DNA of 64,000 bases from assembly GCF_003207855.1 (NCBI RefSeq), contig NZ_NKTZ01000005.1, positions 124,001 through 188,000 of the forward strand, written 5' to 3'. Made by a program: the position numbers and the translations under genes. The DNA is from Komagataeibacter rhaeticus. Its GTDB lineage: Bacteria > Pseudomonadota > Alphaproteobacteria > Acetobacterales > Acetobacteraceae. The notes under the pieces are model-generated. The model saw nothing but the letters and a program-made list of their open reading frames with translations, did no database searches and had not been told where the DNA came from. Position 1 is the stretch's first letter. Each line of letters begins with the position of its first letter. Positions 8,943-19,398 of this stretch are shown in pieces.

Positions 8943-10022
8943 TCAGCCAAATAAAGCCAGCTGCTGCGGGGCAGGCGTGCCACCGGCTGGCCTCAGCCCC
9001 GATACCGTAATGCCCATGAGCCTTATGCCCCGCGCGGGTGGAAAGCACGGCATGAACAGGCCACAGGCACGCTGCTCCAGATCGGCATCATCGCGCACCG
9101 CATCCAGCCCGGTGCGCCCCCGCACGATCTGCCTGAAATCATTGTACCGGACCTTGACCGTTACGGTCACGCCAGTCAGGTCACGGGCCTGGCAGCGGCT
9201 CCAGACCCGGTGCGCAAGCGCGCGGATGCTGACCCGTGCCGCCGCCCAGTCATGGATATCGGTATCGAAGGTCTGTTCCGCGCCAACGGACCGGCGGGGG
9301 CGGTTGACCTCCACCGGGCGTTCATCGATCCCGCGCGCGATGCCGTGATAGAAACCGGCCGCCTTGCCGAAATGCCGCAGCAGGCGCGAAAGCGGCTGGC
9401 CGCGCAGATCCAGCCCGGTGCGGATGCCCAGCGCGTTCATGCGCGCGGCGGTGGCAGGGCCGATGCCATGAAAGGCTTCCACCGGCAGGCCCGCCACGAA
9501 ATCCGCCCCCATGGCCGGTGTAATGACAAACTGGCCATCGGGCTTGCGATAGTCCGATGCCAGCTTGGCCAGAAACTTGTTGTAGGACACGCCTGCCGAT
9601 GCGGTCAGCCCGGTCTCGGCGTATATCTGTTCGCGGATCATGGTGGCGATGCCGGTCGCCGATGGACAGGGCAGCAGTGGCTGCGTGACATCCAGATAGG
9701 CTTCATCCAGCGAGAGCGGCTGGATCAGGCTGGTAAAACGGGAAAATATGGCCTGTACCTGCGCCGAAACCGCGCGGTACACATCAAACCGGGGCGGCAC
9801 GAACACCAGATCGGGACACTGGCGCAGCGCGGTAACCGATGGCATGGCCGAACGGACGCCGAAGCGCCGGGCTTCATAACTGGCGGCGGCCACGACGCCA
9901 CGGCGTCCGGCACTGCCCACGGCAACCGGGCGCCCGCGCAGGGCCGGATTGTCACGCTGCTCGACCGAGGCGTAGAACGCATCCATGTCCACATGGATGA
10001 TGCGGCGGCAGGCGCGCGTCAT
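8943..10022 (-). CDS. dinB: DNA polymerase IV (Y-family translesion polymerase)
   Basis: The 359-residue protein has the Y-family signature IIHVDMDAFYASVEQRDNP at its start, AAASYEARRFGVRSAMP, the second catalytic motif PLSLDEAYLDVT, a helix-hairpin-helix stretch (FHGIGPATAARMNALG) and a little-finger region. It ends with QQLALFG, a likely beta-clamp binding peptide. The enzyme copies damaged templates. ATG at 10022 is chosen because homology begins there; an upstream frame extension is low-complexity. Confidence 0.93.
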   Translation of the reverse strand: MTRACRRIIHVDMDAFYASVEQRDNPALRGRPVAVGSAGRRGVVAAASYEARRFGVRSAMPSVTALRQCPDLVFVPPRFDVYRAVSAQVQAIFSRFTSLIQPLSLDEAYLDVTQPLLPCPSATGIATMIREQIYAETGLTASAGVSYNKFLAKLASDYRKPDGQFVITPAMGADFVAGLPVEAFHGIGPATAARMNALGIRTGLDLRGQPLSRLLRHFGKAAGFYHGIARGIDERPVEVNRPRRSVGAEQTFDTDIHDWAAARVSIRALAHRVWSRCQARDLTGVTVTVKVRYNDFRQIVRGRTGLDAVRDDADLEQRACGLFMPCFPPARGIRLMGITVSGLRPAGGTPAPQQLALFG

Positions 10023-10092
10023 GCCGCATCCCGGCGGCGGCCATGCGCGGCCATGCCCACGGAAGGCATGACCGGCAGGCATTCAGGCCAGA

Positions 10093-10212
10093 TCAGCCGT
10101 TGCACTTCTTTTTCTTGAGGAAAAACGCGATAACGCCGGCAATCGCGCCGAAAACCAGGATACCCTTCAGGCAGGGGGACTTGGAGGGGCACTTGGTCGT
10201 ACAGTCAGACAT
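10093..10212 (-). CDS. 39-residue Cys-rich single-pass membrane peptide
   Basis: An ATG with an AAGGAA ribosome site eight bases upstream opens a frame encoding a short N-terminal domain with three Cys (SDCTTKCPSKSPC), a hydrophobic helix (GILVFGAIAGVIAFFL) and a basic tail KKKKCNG. The positive-inside rule would place the Cys-rich end in the periplasm. Four Cys in 39 residues suggest metal binding or disulfides. The function is unknown. It lies 70 bp upstream of dinB on the same strand. Confidence 0.65.
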   Translation of the reverse strand: MSDCTTKCPSKSPCLKGILVFGAIAGVIAFFLKKKKCNG

Positions 10213-10234
10213 GGTTCATTCCTTGATAAACAGG

Positions 10235-10255
10235 GCCACTCCGGACCGGAGTGGC
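10235..10255. promoter_or_regulatory. Perfect 9-bp inverted repeat before the Cys-rich peptide gene
   Basis: GCCACTCCG-GAC-CGGAGTGGC lies 22 bp upstream of the start codon of the 39-residue peptide. It may be an operator or a 5' UTR hairpin. No long U tract follows on either strand, so a terminator is less likely. Confidence 0.45.
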
Positions 10256-10422
10256 GCGCCCCATACTACCCCATGCCCGAAGCATGACCATACCGCATTT
10301 TATCGCCATGTTCCCATGCCGCCCTGACATGCGATGACAGGGCAGCCGCATTGCGTTGTGCCATCTTTTGTTACGTGAGGCGGCAGGCAATGATGGACGG
10401 ACAAGAGACCGGAGTGTGAACC

Positions 10423-11130
10423 ATGAAGAAGATTGCCCTGCTGCCCGCCGCCCTGCTCATGCTTGGAACGGCCGTCGGCGCCGCCCACGCCACGCCATCC
10501 GCCGGCCGCGCGGTCAACCGTGACTTCGCCAAGCTGTCGGCCGATGGCAGCCGCGCGTTTGACGATATCGCCATGGCGCGTACCGCACTGGCCAACAACG
10601 ACACCGCCGGTGCCGTCAAGCTGCTGACCGACGCCAACAACGCCCTGAAGCGCGCCAAGAGCGACAACAAGGTGTTCATGAAGGCGGAAGCCCAGCTGAC
10701 CCCGCCCAGGAAGGCCCCGACGGGTGCGCCCGCGCCCGCCGCAGCACCATCCACCAAGCCGGTCGCCTGGCTGCCGGTTGATGGCGAATATATCGTGACC
10801 GAGGACCTAGAACCCAGCTCGACCAAGGCTACCGCCGTCAGCGCGGCCAATACCAGCCTGAACAAGAACCAGCCCGCCCAGGCAGCGCAGAACCTGCAGG
10901 TCGCGGCCGTGGATGTTGACTTCGTGCTGGCCATTGCCCCGCTTGACGCCAGCGCCAGCGATGTCTACCGCGCCACCAACCTGCTGGCGGGCAAGGACAC
11001 CAAGGGGGCCGACAATGCCCTGCAGGAAGCCCAGAACAGCATCCGCTTCGTATCGGAAGACATGGTCGGCACCCCCGATGGCCAGCAGCCCCAGGGGGCC
11101 GGCAAGGGCAAGAAAGCCGCCGGCAACTGA
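10423..11130 (+). CDS. YfdX family periplasmic protein
   Basis: The 235-residue protein has a clear signal peptide (MKKIALLPAALLMLGTAVG, cleavage near AHA-TPS) and the YfdX pattern: GRAVNRDFAKLSADGSRAF, DIAMARTALANND, LLTDANNALKRAKSD and repeated helical segments. In E. coli, YfdX belongs to an acid-stress regulon and is a periplasmic oligomer; that role suits an acid-producing host. GGAG before the ATG supports the start. An insertion rich in Pro/Ala lies around residues 90-110. Confidence 0.87.
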   Translation: MKKIALLPAALLMLGTAVGAAHATPSAGRAVNRDFAKLSADGSRAFDDIAMARTALANNDTAGAVKLLTDANNALKRAKSDNKVFMKAEAQLTPPRKAPTGAPAPAAAPSTKPVAWLPVDGEYIVTEDLEPSSTKATAVSAANTSLNKNQPAQAAQNLQVAAVDVDFVLAIAPLDASASDVYRATNLLAGKDTKGADNALQEAQNSIRFVSEDMVGTPDGQQPQGAGKGKKAAGN

Positions 11131-11157
11131 TCCTTCGGATTGACTGCGCTCCCGCCC

Positions 11158-11868
11158 ATGCCCCGCACGGGTCCGTCATGCCGCACCCTCCGGCAGGGGG
11201 GCGGCAGGACCCTCCCCGCCCGACTCCATCCGCGCATCGTCGCCTGCGCCCTGGGGATCGGGATGGGATGGGGGGCGGCGGTACTATCCCTCCATACCGC
11301 GCGGGCCGCGGGTGAGGTCCAGCTGTGCCTGGAGCGCCATCCGGTCCAGAACAGCTTCGTGCAGGCCCTGCCCGAACCCTCATCGGTACGGGTCCCTGCT
11401 GGCACGGTATTCAATTACGCCGGCCATGCCTTTGGCCCGGCCGATGACCCGCTTGATCGCGCGCATGCCAATCCGGACGGGGATGGATGGCGCGGCATCC
11501 CGGCTGCGGAAGAGACCCGGCGGCGCACCCTTCAGATGGAAGACATCGGGGGGGATGGTACCTATCACCGCCCGCAGGCCGCTCTTATGACCACGGGGGC
11601 CGCTACACTGTCACCCGCCCGTCCCTGCGCCCGCATGGGGGCCAGCGCGCTACTGTCGGTTGACTGGACGTGGACGATGGATACGATCCCCGCCCGTCCC
11701 GACATGTATTTCCAGGTCTATGGCACCGTGCGCGATGGCCAGCTGGACCCGACATTCAATAATGATTCCGACCCGTTCCAGCGGATTGCCGCGCGCGGTG
11801 GCATAAACGCCATTGTGACCCAGACGGTCGATCAGGCGCTTAGCCTGCATTCCCCTGACCTGCCGTAA
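11158..11868 (+). CDS. Exported protein of unknown function
   Basis: This gene begins 27 bp after yfdX, so it is probably cotranscribed. The 236-residue product has a long basic N-terminus followed by a hydrophobic segment (IVACALGIGMGWGAAVLSL) ending TARA, a probable secretion signal. Two Cys occur in the mature part (QLCLERH, RPCARMG), and aromatic/Asp-rich stretches (SVDWTWTMDTIP, FNNDSDPF). I do not recognise the family. The start is uncertain: a TTG at 11140 is also in frame. Confidence 0.6.
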   Translation: MPRTGPSCRTLRQGGGRTLPARLHPRIVACALGIGMGWGAAVLSLHTARAAGEVQLCLERHPVQNSFVQALPEPSSVRVPAGTVFNYAGHAFGPADDPLDRAHANPDGDGWRGIPAAEETRRRTLQMEDIGGDGTYHRPQAALMTTGAATLSPARPCARMGASALLSVDWTWTMDTIPARPDMYFQVYGTVRDGQLDPTFNNDSDPFQRIAARGGINAIVTQTVDQALSLHSPDLP

Positions 11869-11874
11869 ATCAAC

Positions 11875-11894
11875 GCCCCGGCACGGGCCGGGGC
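11875..11894 (+). terminator. GC hairpin after the yfdX-linked gene
   Basis: GCCCCGGC-ACGG-GCCGGGGC forms an 8-bp stem seven bases past the stop codon. The downstream sequence CATGCTACTTT has only a weak U tract, so termination may be partial. Confidence 0.5.
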
Positions 11895-12080
11895 CATGCT
11901 ACTTTAATGGTGCCGGTCCCTTTCAGCCATGGCCCCGCTGCCCGGCTGCGTATACAACCGTTGGAGCCAGTGCACGGCAGTCCGGCATGGCGAAACATAA
12001 CATGTATGTTAAAGGTAATTTTATGGAGCCTGACATATGCATGGCAGTCCGGACAACCGACGGGAACTATGGAGAAAGGG

Positions 12081-12323
12081 ATGGCGCTCTACCAGTCCGC
12101 ACAGTTTATCGACCTGTGGACCGACCCTGAATTCGACAAGATCCATCCCCCCCGTACCGTCGCGCCCCATTCCGGCATTTACCGCTGCGTGGGCTGCGGG
12201 GTGGAAATCGCGGTAGCCGAAGGGCACCTGCTGCCCCCCATCCATGCCCATCCGCACCGGCTTGGCACGAAGGAGGCATGGCAGATGATCGTCTATGCCG
12301 ACCACCGCCAGAAACCGGGCTGA
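12081..12323 (+). CDS. Small zinc-ribbon-like cytosolic protein
   Basis: The 80-residue product has CVGCGVEIAVAEGHLLPP followed by IHAHPHR, a CxxC plus His cluster typical of short zinc-ribbon proteins of the type often annotated only as 'protein L'. GGAG six bases before the ATG at 12081 decides the start. It has no signal peptide. Metal binding is inferred from the Cys/His spacing and no function is known. Confidence 0.65.
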   Translation: MALYQSAQFIDLWTDPEFDKIHPPRTVAPHSGIYRCVGCGVEIAVAEGHLLPPIHAHPHRLGTKEAWQMIVYADHRQKPG

Positions 12324-12365
12324 CCGTTCACCCGTTCCGTGACACGCAGCAGCTTCGGACGGCTG

Positions 12366-12845
12366 TTACCACCAGCCACCGCCCCACGGGCCGCCCCAGC
12401 CACCACCCCAGCCCCACATGCCCCAGTTCCATGAGGCATCTTGGTACATATCCGCCGTCATCTGCTGCTGGTCAGCCAGATTCTGCGCCTGCACATAGGA
12501 CATGTAACGGCCATAGGCAGCCTGGTTGCCAACATACAGGCAGTTGCAGACCTTGGGGTCGGAATAGATGTAGAGCATATGGTCCCCGAAGGATTTCTGC
12601 AGGAACCGGTTGGGCGGCAGCTTCTGCAGCATTATCTGCCGTTCGGGATTATTGGCGGGCCTGGCAACAAAACCGGCGGCGGCAAGGCTGTTTTCCTTGT
12701 CCGCAATCTGGTCATGCACGCTTTCGCACGCTGTAAGCCCGGTGGACGCGACAAGCAGCAATGCGCCGCCTGCATAAAGATGTCTCAGCGCCCTTTTTGT
12801 TCCCATCGACATGCTGCCTGTTTCCATCCTGGTTGATGCGTGCAT
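12366..12845 (-). CDS. Lipoprotein with a Trp/Gly-rich C-terminus
   Basis: The product (up to 159 residues) has a lipobox LLVASTGLTAC near residue 40, giving a membrane-anchored protein of about 120 residues. Mature features are a CNC pair (DPKVCNCLYV) and repeated Gln/Met-rich helix (LADQQQMTADMYQ). The tail is almost entirely Trp and Gly (WGMWGWGGGWGG, then GGGWW). Candidate starts are 12845, 12827 and 12812; the last gives a normal lipoprotein signal length. It is convergent with the zinc-ribbon gene. I do not recognise a function. Confidence 0.65.
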   Translation of the reverse strand: MHASTRMETGSMSMGTKRALRHLYAGGALLLVASTGLTACESVHDQIADKENSLAAAGFVARPANNPERQIMLQKLPPNRFLQKSFGDHMLYIYSDPKVCNCLYVGNQAAYGRYMSYVQAQNLADQQQMTADMYQDASWNWGMWGWGGGWGGPWGGGWW

Positions 12846-13002
12846 CCTGTCCCATGCGACGCGCGGAATAAAGATGTGACGGAAAAAACATATGCATTAT
12901 TCCCGCAGAGTTTGATTTATCTCATGTCTCGAACGGTAACACCAATGCCATACCATAGGGGCGATAGGGGCATCGCATATCGAATCATCACTTAAAAACC
13001 TT

Positions 13003-13039
13003 GGCAGGTTCCCGTTATGGGAACCTGCCATTTTTCTTT
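13003..13039 (+). terminator. Strong rho-independent terminator, usable on both strands
   Basis: An 11-bp perfect stem GGCAGGTTCCC-GTTAT-GGGAACCTGCC is followed on the plus strand by ATTTTTCTTT and on the minus strand by AAGGTTTTTAAG. The minus-strand reading would terminate the CtrA-like gene. The plus-strand reading, with the better U tract, has no annotated gene upstream of it. Confidence 0.8.
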
Positions 13040-13106
13040 GTGCGGATCGGGGACGCAGGCAGGCTGCGGGGTGGGCGGACCGGGTGGTTCAGGGGCCTGG
13101 CCGTTT

Positions 13107-13831
13107 TCAGGCCGTCGTGGCCTGCGCCATCATCCTGTCGCGTGGCGTGGGCATGGCGCCGGCTTCATCACGCAGCACATAGCCCTGCCCCCACACGGTG
13201 GCGATCAGCTGGCCCGCGCCGGCGCCCTGCAGTTTCTTGCGCAGCTTGCAGATGAAGACATCGATGATCTTCATCTCCGGCTCGTCCATGCCGCCATACA
13301 GGTGGTTGAGGAAGGCATCCTTGGTCAGGACCATGCCCTTGCGAGCAGAAGCAGTTCCAGGATCATGTATTCCTTGCCCGTCAGGTGCACGCCCTGCCCG
13401 TGCACGCTGACCTCCCGGCTGCCAAGGCACAGTTCCAGATGGCCCGCGCGCAGCGTCGGCTCGCTATATCCCTTCGAGCGCCGGATGACCGCCTGCATCC
13501 GTGCCGTCAGTTCCATGGATTCGTAGGGGCGGGTCACGTAATCATCCGCGCCGGTGGAAAATGCCCTGACCTTTGCGGTCGCGCTCTTTTCCTCTGCCAA
13601 GACCATGACCGGCGTGGGTACCCGCGCGGCGCGGCTTATGCGGATCACTTCAAAACCGTCCACATCGGGCAGGTCCACGTTCATGACCGCCAGATCATAG
13701 TTATAGGATTTTAACATCCCCAGGGCATCGTGGCCGGTGTCGACATGATCGACCGTAAATCCAGCCTTCTCCATATGCCGCGTGGTCTCTTCGACTTTCC
13801 GGGCATTGGGCTCAACTAGCAAAATCCGCAT
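13107..13831 (-). pseudogene. CtrA-like response regulator, phosphorylation-dead and frameshifted
   Basis: An N-terminal receiver (from MRILLVEPNARK at 13831) is followed by the CtrA-type winged helix, but the frame breaks at 13343/13344. Up to [15 protein letters not shown] it is in one frame; [30 protein letters not shown] and [11 protein letters not shown] are in another. One missing base restores the expected [12 protein letters not shown]. In CtrA numbering, acidic residues 8-9 are Pro-Asn, phospho-acceptor 51 is Asn (AVMNVDLPD) and the conserved Lys is Arg (VTRPY). So the receiver could not be phosphorylated normally. The gene is either a pseudogene, a sequencing error over an atypical regulator, or expressed as a truncated receiver. 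GGATGG precedes the start. Confidence 0.8.
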
Positions 13832-13857
13832 ATCGACCATCCAGTAGATATTTGTTC

Positions 13858-13877
13858 TACATCTACCTATAGATGTA
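13858..13877. promoter_or_regulatory. Perfect inverted repeat upstream of the CtrA-like gene
   Basis: TACATCTA-CCTA-TAGATGTA lies 27 bp before the start codon in an AT-rich stretch. It could be an operator, perhaps for autoregulation. The flanking 13878-13969 is very AT-rich and holds no gene. Confidence 0.5.
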
Positions 13878-13969
13878 TGCCATATTTTGAACAACCTAAA
13901 GTTGATGATATGTTAGCGGCATTCTATTCGTTTATCGTATTAAAAAATCAAAATTCAGCTAATAAATAG

Positions 13970-14773
13970 TTAATTATATCTTTTTTCACATCCTGCCGCA
14001 TGATTCAGCGGGCCAGCCCCCGCCCCATAACCCGGAGCGGCAGCAATGGCCCGCCGGACATAATCGCGCGCCCGCACCACCGCATCACGCAGTTCCATGC
14101 CCTGCCCCAGCCCGGTGGCGATGGCGCTGGCAAGGGTGCAGCCGGTGCCATGGGTATGGCGGGTGGGAATGCGCGACCCGGTAAACGCCTCCATCCGGCC
14201 GCCCTGCTCCACCAGCACATCGACCAGTTCATTCCCTTCCATGTGCCCCCCCTTCAGCAGCACGGCGCGCGGGCCAAGGGCCAGCAGGTCGTGCGCCGCG
14301 TCCACCATCTCCCCCCGCCCGGCAATGGGGCGGCCCAGCAGGGCCTCGGCTTCGGGCAGGTTGGGGGTCAGCACCGTGGCCAGCGGTACCAGCCGCTCGC
14401 GCAGGCTTGCCAGCGCATCGTCACGCAGCAGGGGCGCACCACCCTTTGCCACCATGACCGGGTCCAGCACGTAGGGTATGTCGGCGGATGTCACCAGCAC
14501 GGCGGCAATCGCCCCGATCACTTCCGGCCGGTCCAGCATGCCGCTCTTGAAGGCATCCACCCCCAGGTCATCCATCACGCAGCGCATCTGCGCCACGATG
14601 AATTCAGGGGAGACCGGCATGACATCATGCACCCCCAGCGTATCCTGTGCCGTAAGGGCGGTGATGGCGGTCATGGCAAAGCCGCCCAGTACCGTCACGG
14701 TCTTGATATCGGCCTGGATACCGGCGCCACCGCCACTATCGCTTCCCGCCATGATCAGAATGCGCCCGCGCAT
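13970..14773 (-). CDS. thiD: Hydroxymethylpyrimidine/phosphomethylpyrimidine kinase
   Basis: The 267-residue protein begins RGRILIMAGSDSGGGAGIQADIKT, the substrate loop of ThiD, and has ALTAQDT, the ribokinase-family anion hole and catalytic Asp region THGTGCTLASAIATGL. It phosphorylates HMP and HMP-P in thiamine biosynthesis. The start at 14773 is four bases after the glmM stop, so it is translationally linked and is the last gene of the long minus-strand block. Confidence 0.93.
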   Translation of the reverse strand: MRGRILIMAGSDSGGGAGIQADIKTVTVLGGFAMTAITALTAQDTLGVHDVMPVSPEFIVAQMRCVMDDLGVDAFKSGMLDRPEVIGAIAAVLVTSADIPYVLDPVMVAKGGAPLLRDDALASLRERLVPLATVLTPNLPEAEALLGRPIAGRGEMVDAAHDLLALGPRAVLLKGGHMEGNELVDVLVEQGGRMEAFTGSRIPTRHTHGTGCTLASAIATGLGQGMELRDAVVRARDYVRRAIAAAPGYGAGAGPLNHAAGCEKRYN

Positions 14774-14777
14774 GGCC

Positions 14778-16136
14778 TCAGCCCGCCATCTGCACGGCAT
14801 TGATGGATTCGCACATGTCCTCCACCACGTCCTTCACCAGCGCCTCATCCTCGGCTTCCACCATGACACGCACCAGGGGCTCGGTCCCGCTCTCGCGCAG
14901 GAGCAGGCGCCCGTGTTCACCCAGCCGCTTTTCAGCCGCCTTGCGGGCTTCGTGCACCTGCGGGTCATTCAGCGGACTCCTGCCTACGAAGCGGATGTTG
15001 CGCAGCATCTGCGGATAGGGCCGGAACATGCGGCACACCGCACTGGCGGGGCGGCCCGTTTCCACCACCTCGGCCAGTACCTGCAGGGCCGCGACCAGCC
15101 CGTCCCCCGTGGTGGCGAAATCGGACAGCACCATGTGCCCGGACTGTTCGCCGCCAATATTGGCGCCCAGTTCGCGCATCTTCTCCACCACGTAGCGGTC
15201 CCCCACCGCCGTGCGCACCAGTTCCAGCCCCTGTGTCTGCAGATAGCGCTCCAGCCCCATGTTGGACATGACGGTCGCCACGATATGCCGGCCCGAAAGC
15301 CGCCCCTGCCGCGCCCAGGAGGTGGAGATCAGCGCCAGGATCTGGTCGCCATCGATCAGCCGCCCCTTTTCATCGGAAATCAGCACCCGGTCCGCATCCC
15401 CGTCCAGTGCTATGCCGATATCGGCACGATGGCGCAGCACGGCGGCACACAGCGCCTCGGGCCGGGTGGAGCCGCAGCCTTCATTGATGTTGATGCCATC
15501 GGGGTCGCAGCCGATGCGCACGACTTCCGCCCCCAGTTCCCACAGGGCGGTGGGGGCAACACGATAGGCGGCGCCATTGGCGCAGTCGATCACGATGCGC
15601 AGGCCGTCCAGCCGCAACCCGCGCGGGAAGGAGGACTTGGCATTCTCGACATACCGGCCCGCTGCGTCATTGAGCCGCGAGGCACGACCGATCTGGTCGG
15701 GGGCGGCCAGCCTGTCGGTCAGGTCCATGCCCATGTCTTCCTCGATGCCGGCTTCCGTCTCGTCCGACAGCTTGAAGCCATCCGGCCCGAACAGCTTGAT
15801 GCCGTTATCGCCATACGGATTATGGGAGGCCGAGATCATGACCCCCAGGTCAGCCCGCAGCGAACGGGTGAGCATGGCGATGGCCGGGGTGGGCATGGGG
15901 CCTACCAGCGTCACATCCATGCCGGCCGACAGGAAACCCGACACCAGCGCGCATTCGATCATGTAGCCCGACAGGCGCGTATCCTTGCCCAGCAGCACGC
16001 TATGGCGGTGCGTGCCCTGTATGAACCGCAGCCCGGCAGCCTGGCCCAGCTTCTGCGCCACTTCGACCGTCATGGGAAAACGGTTGGCGGTACCCCGAAT
16101 TCCATCCGTGCCGAAAAGCTTGCGTGTCTTTACCAT
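14778..16136 (-). CDS. glmM: Phosphoglucosamine mutase
   Basis: The 452-residue enzyme starts [13 protein letters not shown] and has the phosphoserine loop [16 protein letters not shown], the metal site ALDGDADR, the sugar-binding GGEQSGH and the phosphate site [12 protein letters not shown]. It converts glucosamine-6-P to glucosamine-1-P for UDP-GlcNAc, peptidoglycan and LPS; in a cellulose-making host it also competes for hexose phosphate. It follows folP in the usual alphaproteobacterial order. Confidence 0.97.
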   Translation of the reverse strand: MVKTRKLFGTDGIRGTANRFPMTVEVAQKLGQAAGLRFIQGTHRHSVLLGKDTRLSGYMIECALVSGFLSAGMDVTLVGPMPTPAIAMLTRSLRADLGVMISASHNPYGDNGIKLFGPDGFKLSDETEAGIEEDMGMDLTDRLAAPDQIGRASRLNDAAGRYVENAKSSFPRGLRLDGLRIVIDCANGAAYRVAPTALWELGAEVVRIGCDPDGININEGCGSTRPEALCAAVLRHRADIGIALDGDADRVLISDEKGRLIDGDQILALISTSWARQGRLSGRHIVATVMSNMGLERYLQTQGLELVRTAVGDRYVVEKMRELGANIGGEQSGHMVLSDFATTGDGLVAALQVLAEVVETGRPASAVCRMFRPYPQMLRNIRFVGRSPLNDPQVHEARKAAEKRLGEHGRLLLRESGTEPLVRVMVEAEDEALVKDVVEDMCESINAVQMAG

Positions 16137-16188
16137 TTACCGGGGGCCTCCAGCTGCGTTCGTGTCGTACATCGACCTACCTTACCTG

Positions 16189-17226
16189 TCAGGGGCGATC
16201 CAGCCCCTGGCTGATCCGCATGGCCTGCATCATCGCGCCCACATTATGCACACGCAGCACGGGATCGGGAAAAACCATGGCGGGCAGGCTGGCCGCCACC
16301 GTGGCCGGATCACGCAGCAGCGCATCGGGTTCGTGGCAGATCTCGCCCAGCATCCGCTTGCGTGAAACGCCCACCACCACCCGGCACCCCAGGTTGGCCA
16401 GAAGCGGCAGGCGCGCCAGCAGGTCCAGGTTGCCCGCCACCGTCTTGGCAAACCCGATGCCGGGGTCAATCAGGATCCGCGTGCGCGCAATACCTGCCGC
16501 CACCGCCTCCTCCACACGGGCTGAAAGTTCACGCAGCACATCCACCGCCACGTCATCATAAGCCGTATGGTGCGCCATGGTGGCGGGCGTGCCACGCATG
16601 TGCATGAGCATGACCGGACAACCATGCCGCGCCACCACCGCACGGGCCGCCGGGTCATGGGTCAGGGCGGAAACGTCATTGATCACATCGGCCCCGGCAT
16701 CCAGCGCACGGTCCATGACCGACGCCTGCCGCGTGTCGATGGACAGCAGCAGGCCCGACAGCGCGGAACTGGCCCTGACCGCCTGGATGACCGGGCCGAT
16801 CCGCCGCCATTCCTCATCCGCCGCCACGGCGGGCGCACCGGGGCGGGTGCTCTCGCCGCCGATATCAACAATCCGGCAACCGGCCGCATGCATGGCCTGT
16901 ATGGATTCAAGCGCCGGGCCCGCATGGTAATGCCTGCCCCCATCACTGAAGCTGTCAGGGGTCACGTTGATGATCCCCATGACCTGTGGCCCCGATGGCA
17001 GGCCCGCATCGGGCGCGGGCAGGCTGACCCGCAGGGCAGCCTGCGCCCATGGGGAGGGAATGGCGCTGGCAGGCACGATCCGCCCCGCACCCTCGCCCCC
17101 CAGCAGCCGGGCCAGCGCGTAGGCATGCGGGCCGCCCGCCAGCCAGCGCGCCTGCCGTCCCGCCACGGCCTGCGCCGCGGCACGGCCATGCAGCAGCGCA
17201 AGGGGTTCGATCAGCCGGTCATCCAT
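16189..17226 (-). CDS. folP: Dihydropteroate synthase
   Basis: The protein of about 345 residues has the DHPS signatures MGIINVTPDSFSDGG, DIGGESTRPGA, INDVSAL, MLMHMRGTP, DPGIGFAKT and the terminal RVHNV. It joins pABA to the pterin pyrophosphate in folate synthesis. The N-terminal 80 residues before the barrel are longer than in E. coli. A start at 17226 is chosen for its AAGG-like site; ATG at 17271 is also in frame. It lies between ftsH and glmM. Confidence 0.94.
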   Translation of the reverse strand: MDDRLIEPLALLHGRAAAQAVAGRQARWLAGGPHAYALARLLGGEGAGRIVPASAIPSPWAQAALRVSLPAPDAGLPSGPQVMGIINVTPDSFSDGGRHYHAGPALESIQAMHAAGCRIVDIGGESTRPGAPAVAADEEWRRIGPVIQAVRASSALSGLLLSIDTRQASVMDRALDAGADVINDVSALTHDPAARAVVARHGCPVMLMHMRGTPATMAHHTAYDDVAVDVLRELSARVEEAVAAGIARTRILIDPGIGFAKTVAGNLDLLARLPLLANLGCRVVVGVSRKRMLGEICHEPDALLRDPATVAASLPAMVFPDPVLRVHNVGAMMQAMRISQGLDRP

Positions 17227-17325
17227 GCCTTCATCCTGCCGGTCGGGTCGTGATGTGGTACAGACAGACATGGCGGGATAGCCATTGGCCACCCCGCCAT
17301 GTTTTCCACCCCATGACCCGACGGA

Positions 17326-19266
<1,941 letters not shown>

Positions 19267-19398
19267 CTTGCCTACTGTTCCATCCGCTGGCCCCTCCACC
19301 ATCGCCCCGGATCAGGCGGACGAGCAGACGCCACGTTCACTACGTTCTATCATACATAGGACGATCAAGGGATATTCACACCCCCAATCCATTACCTT

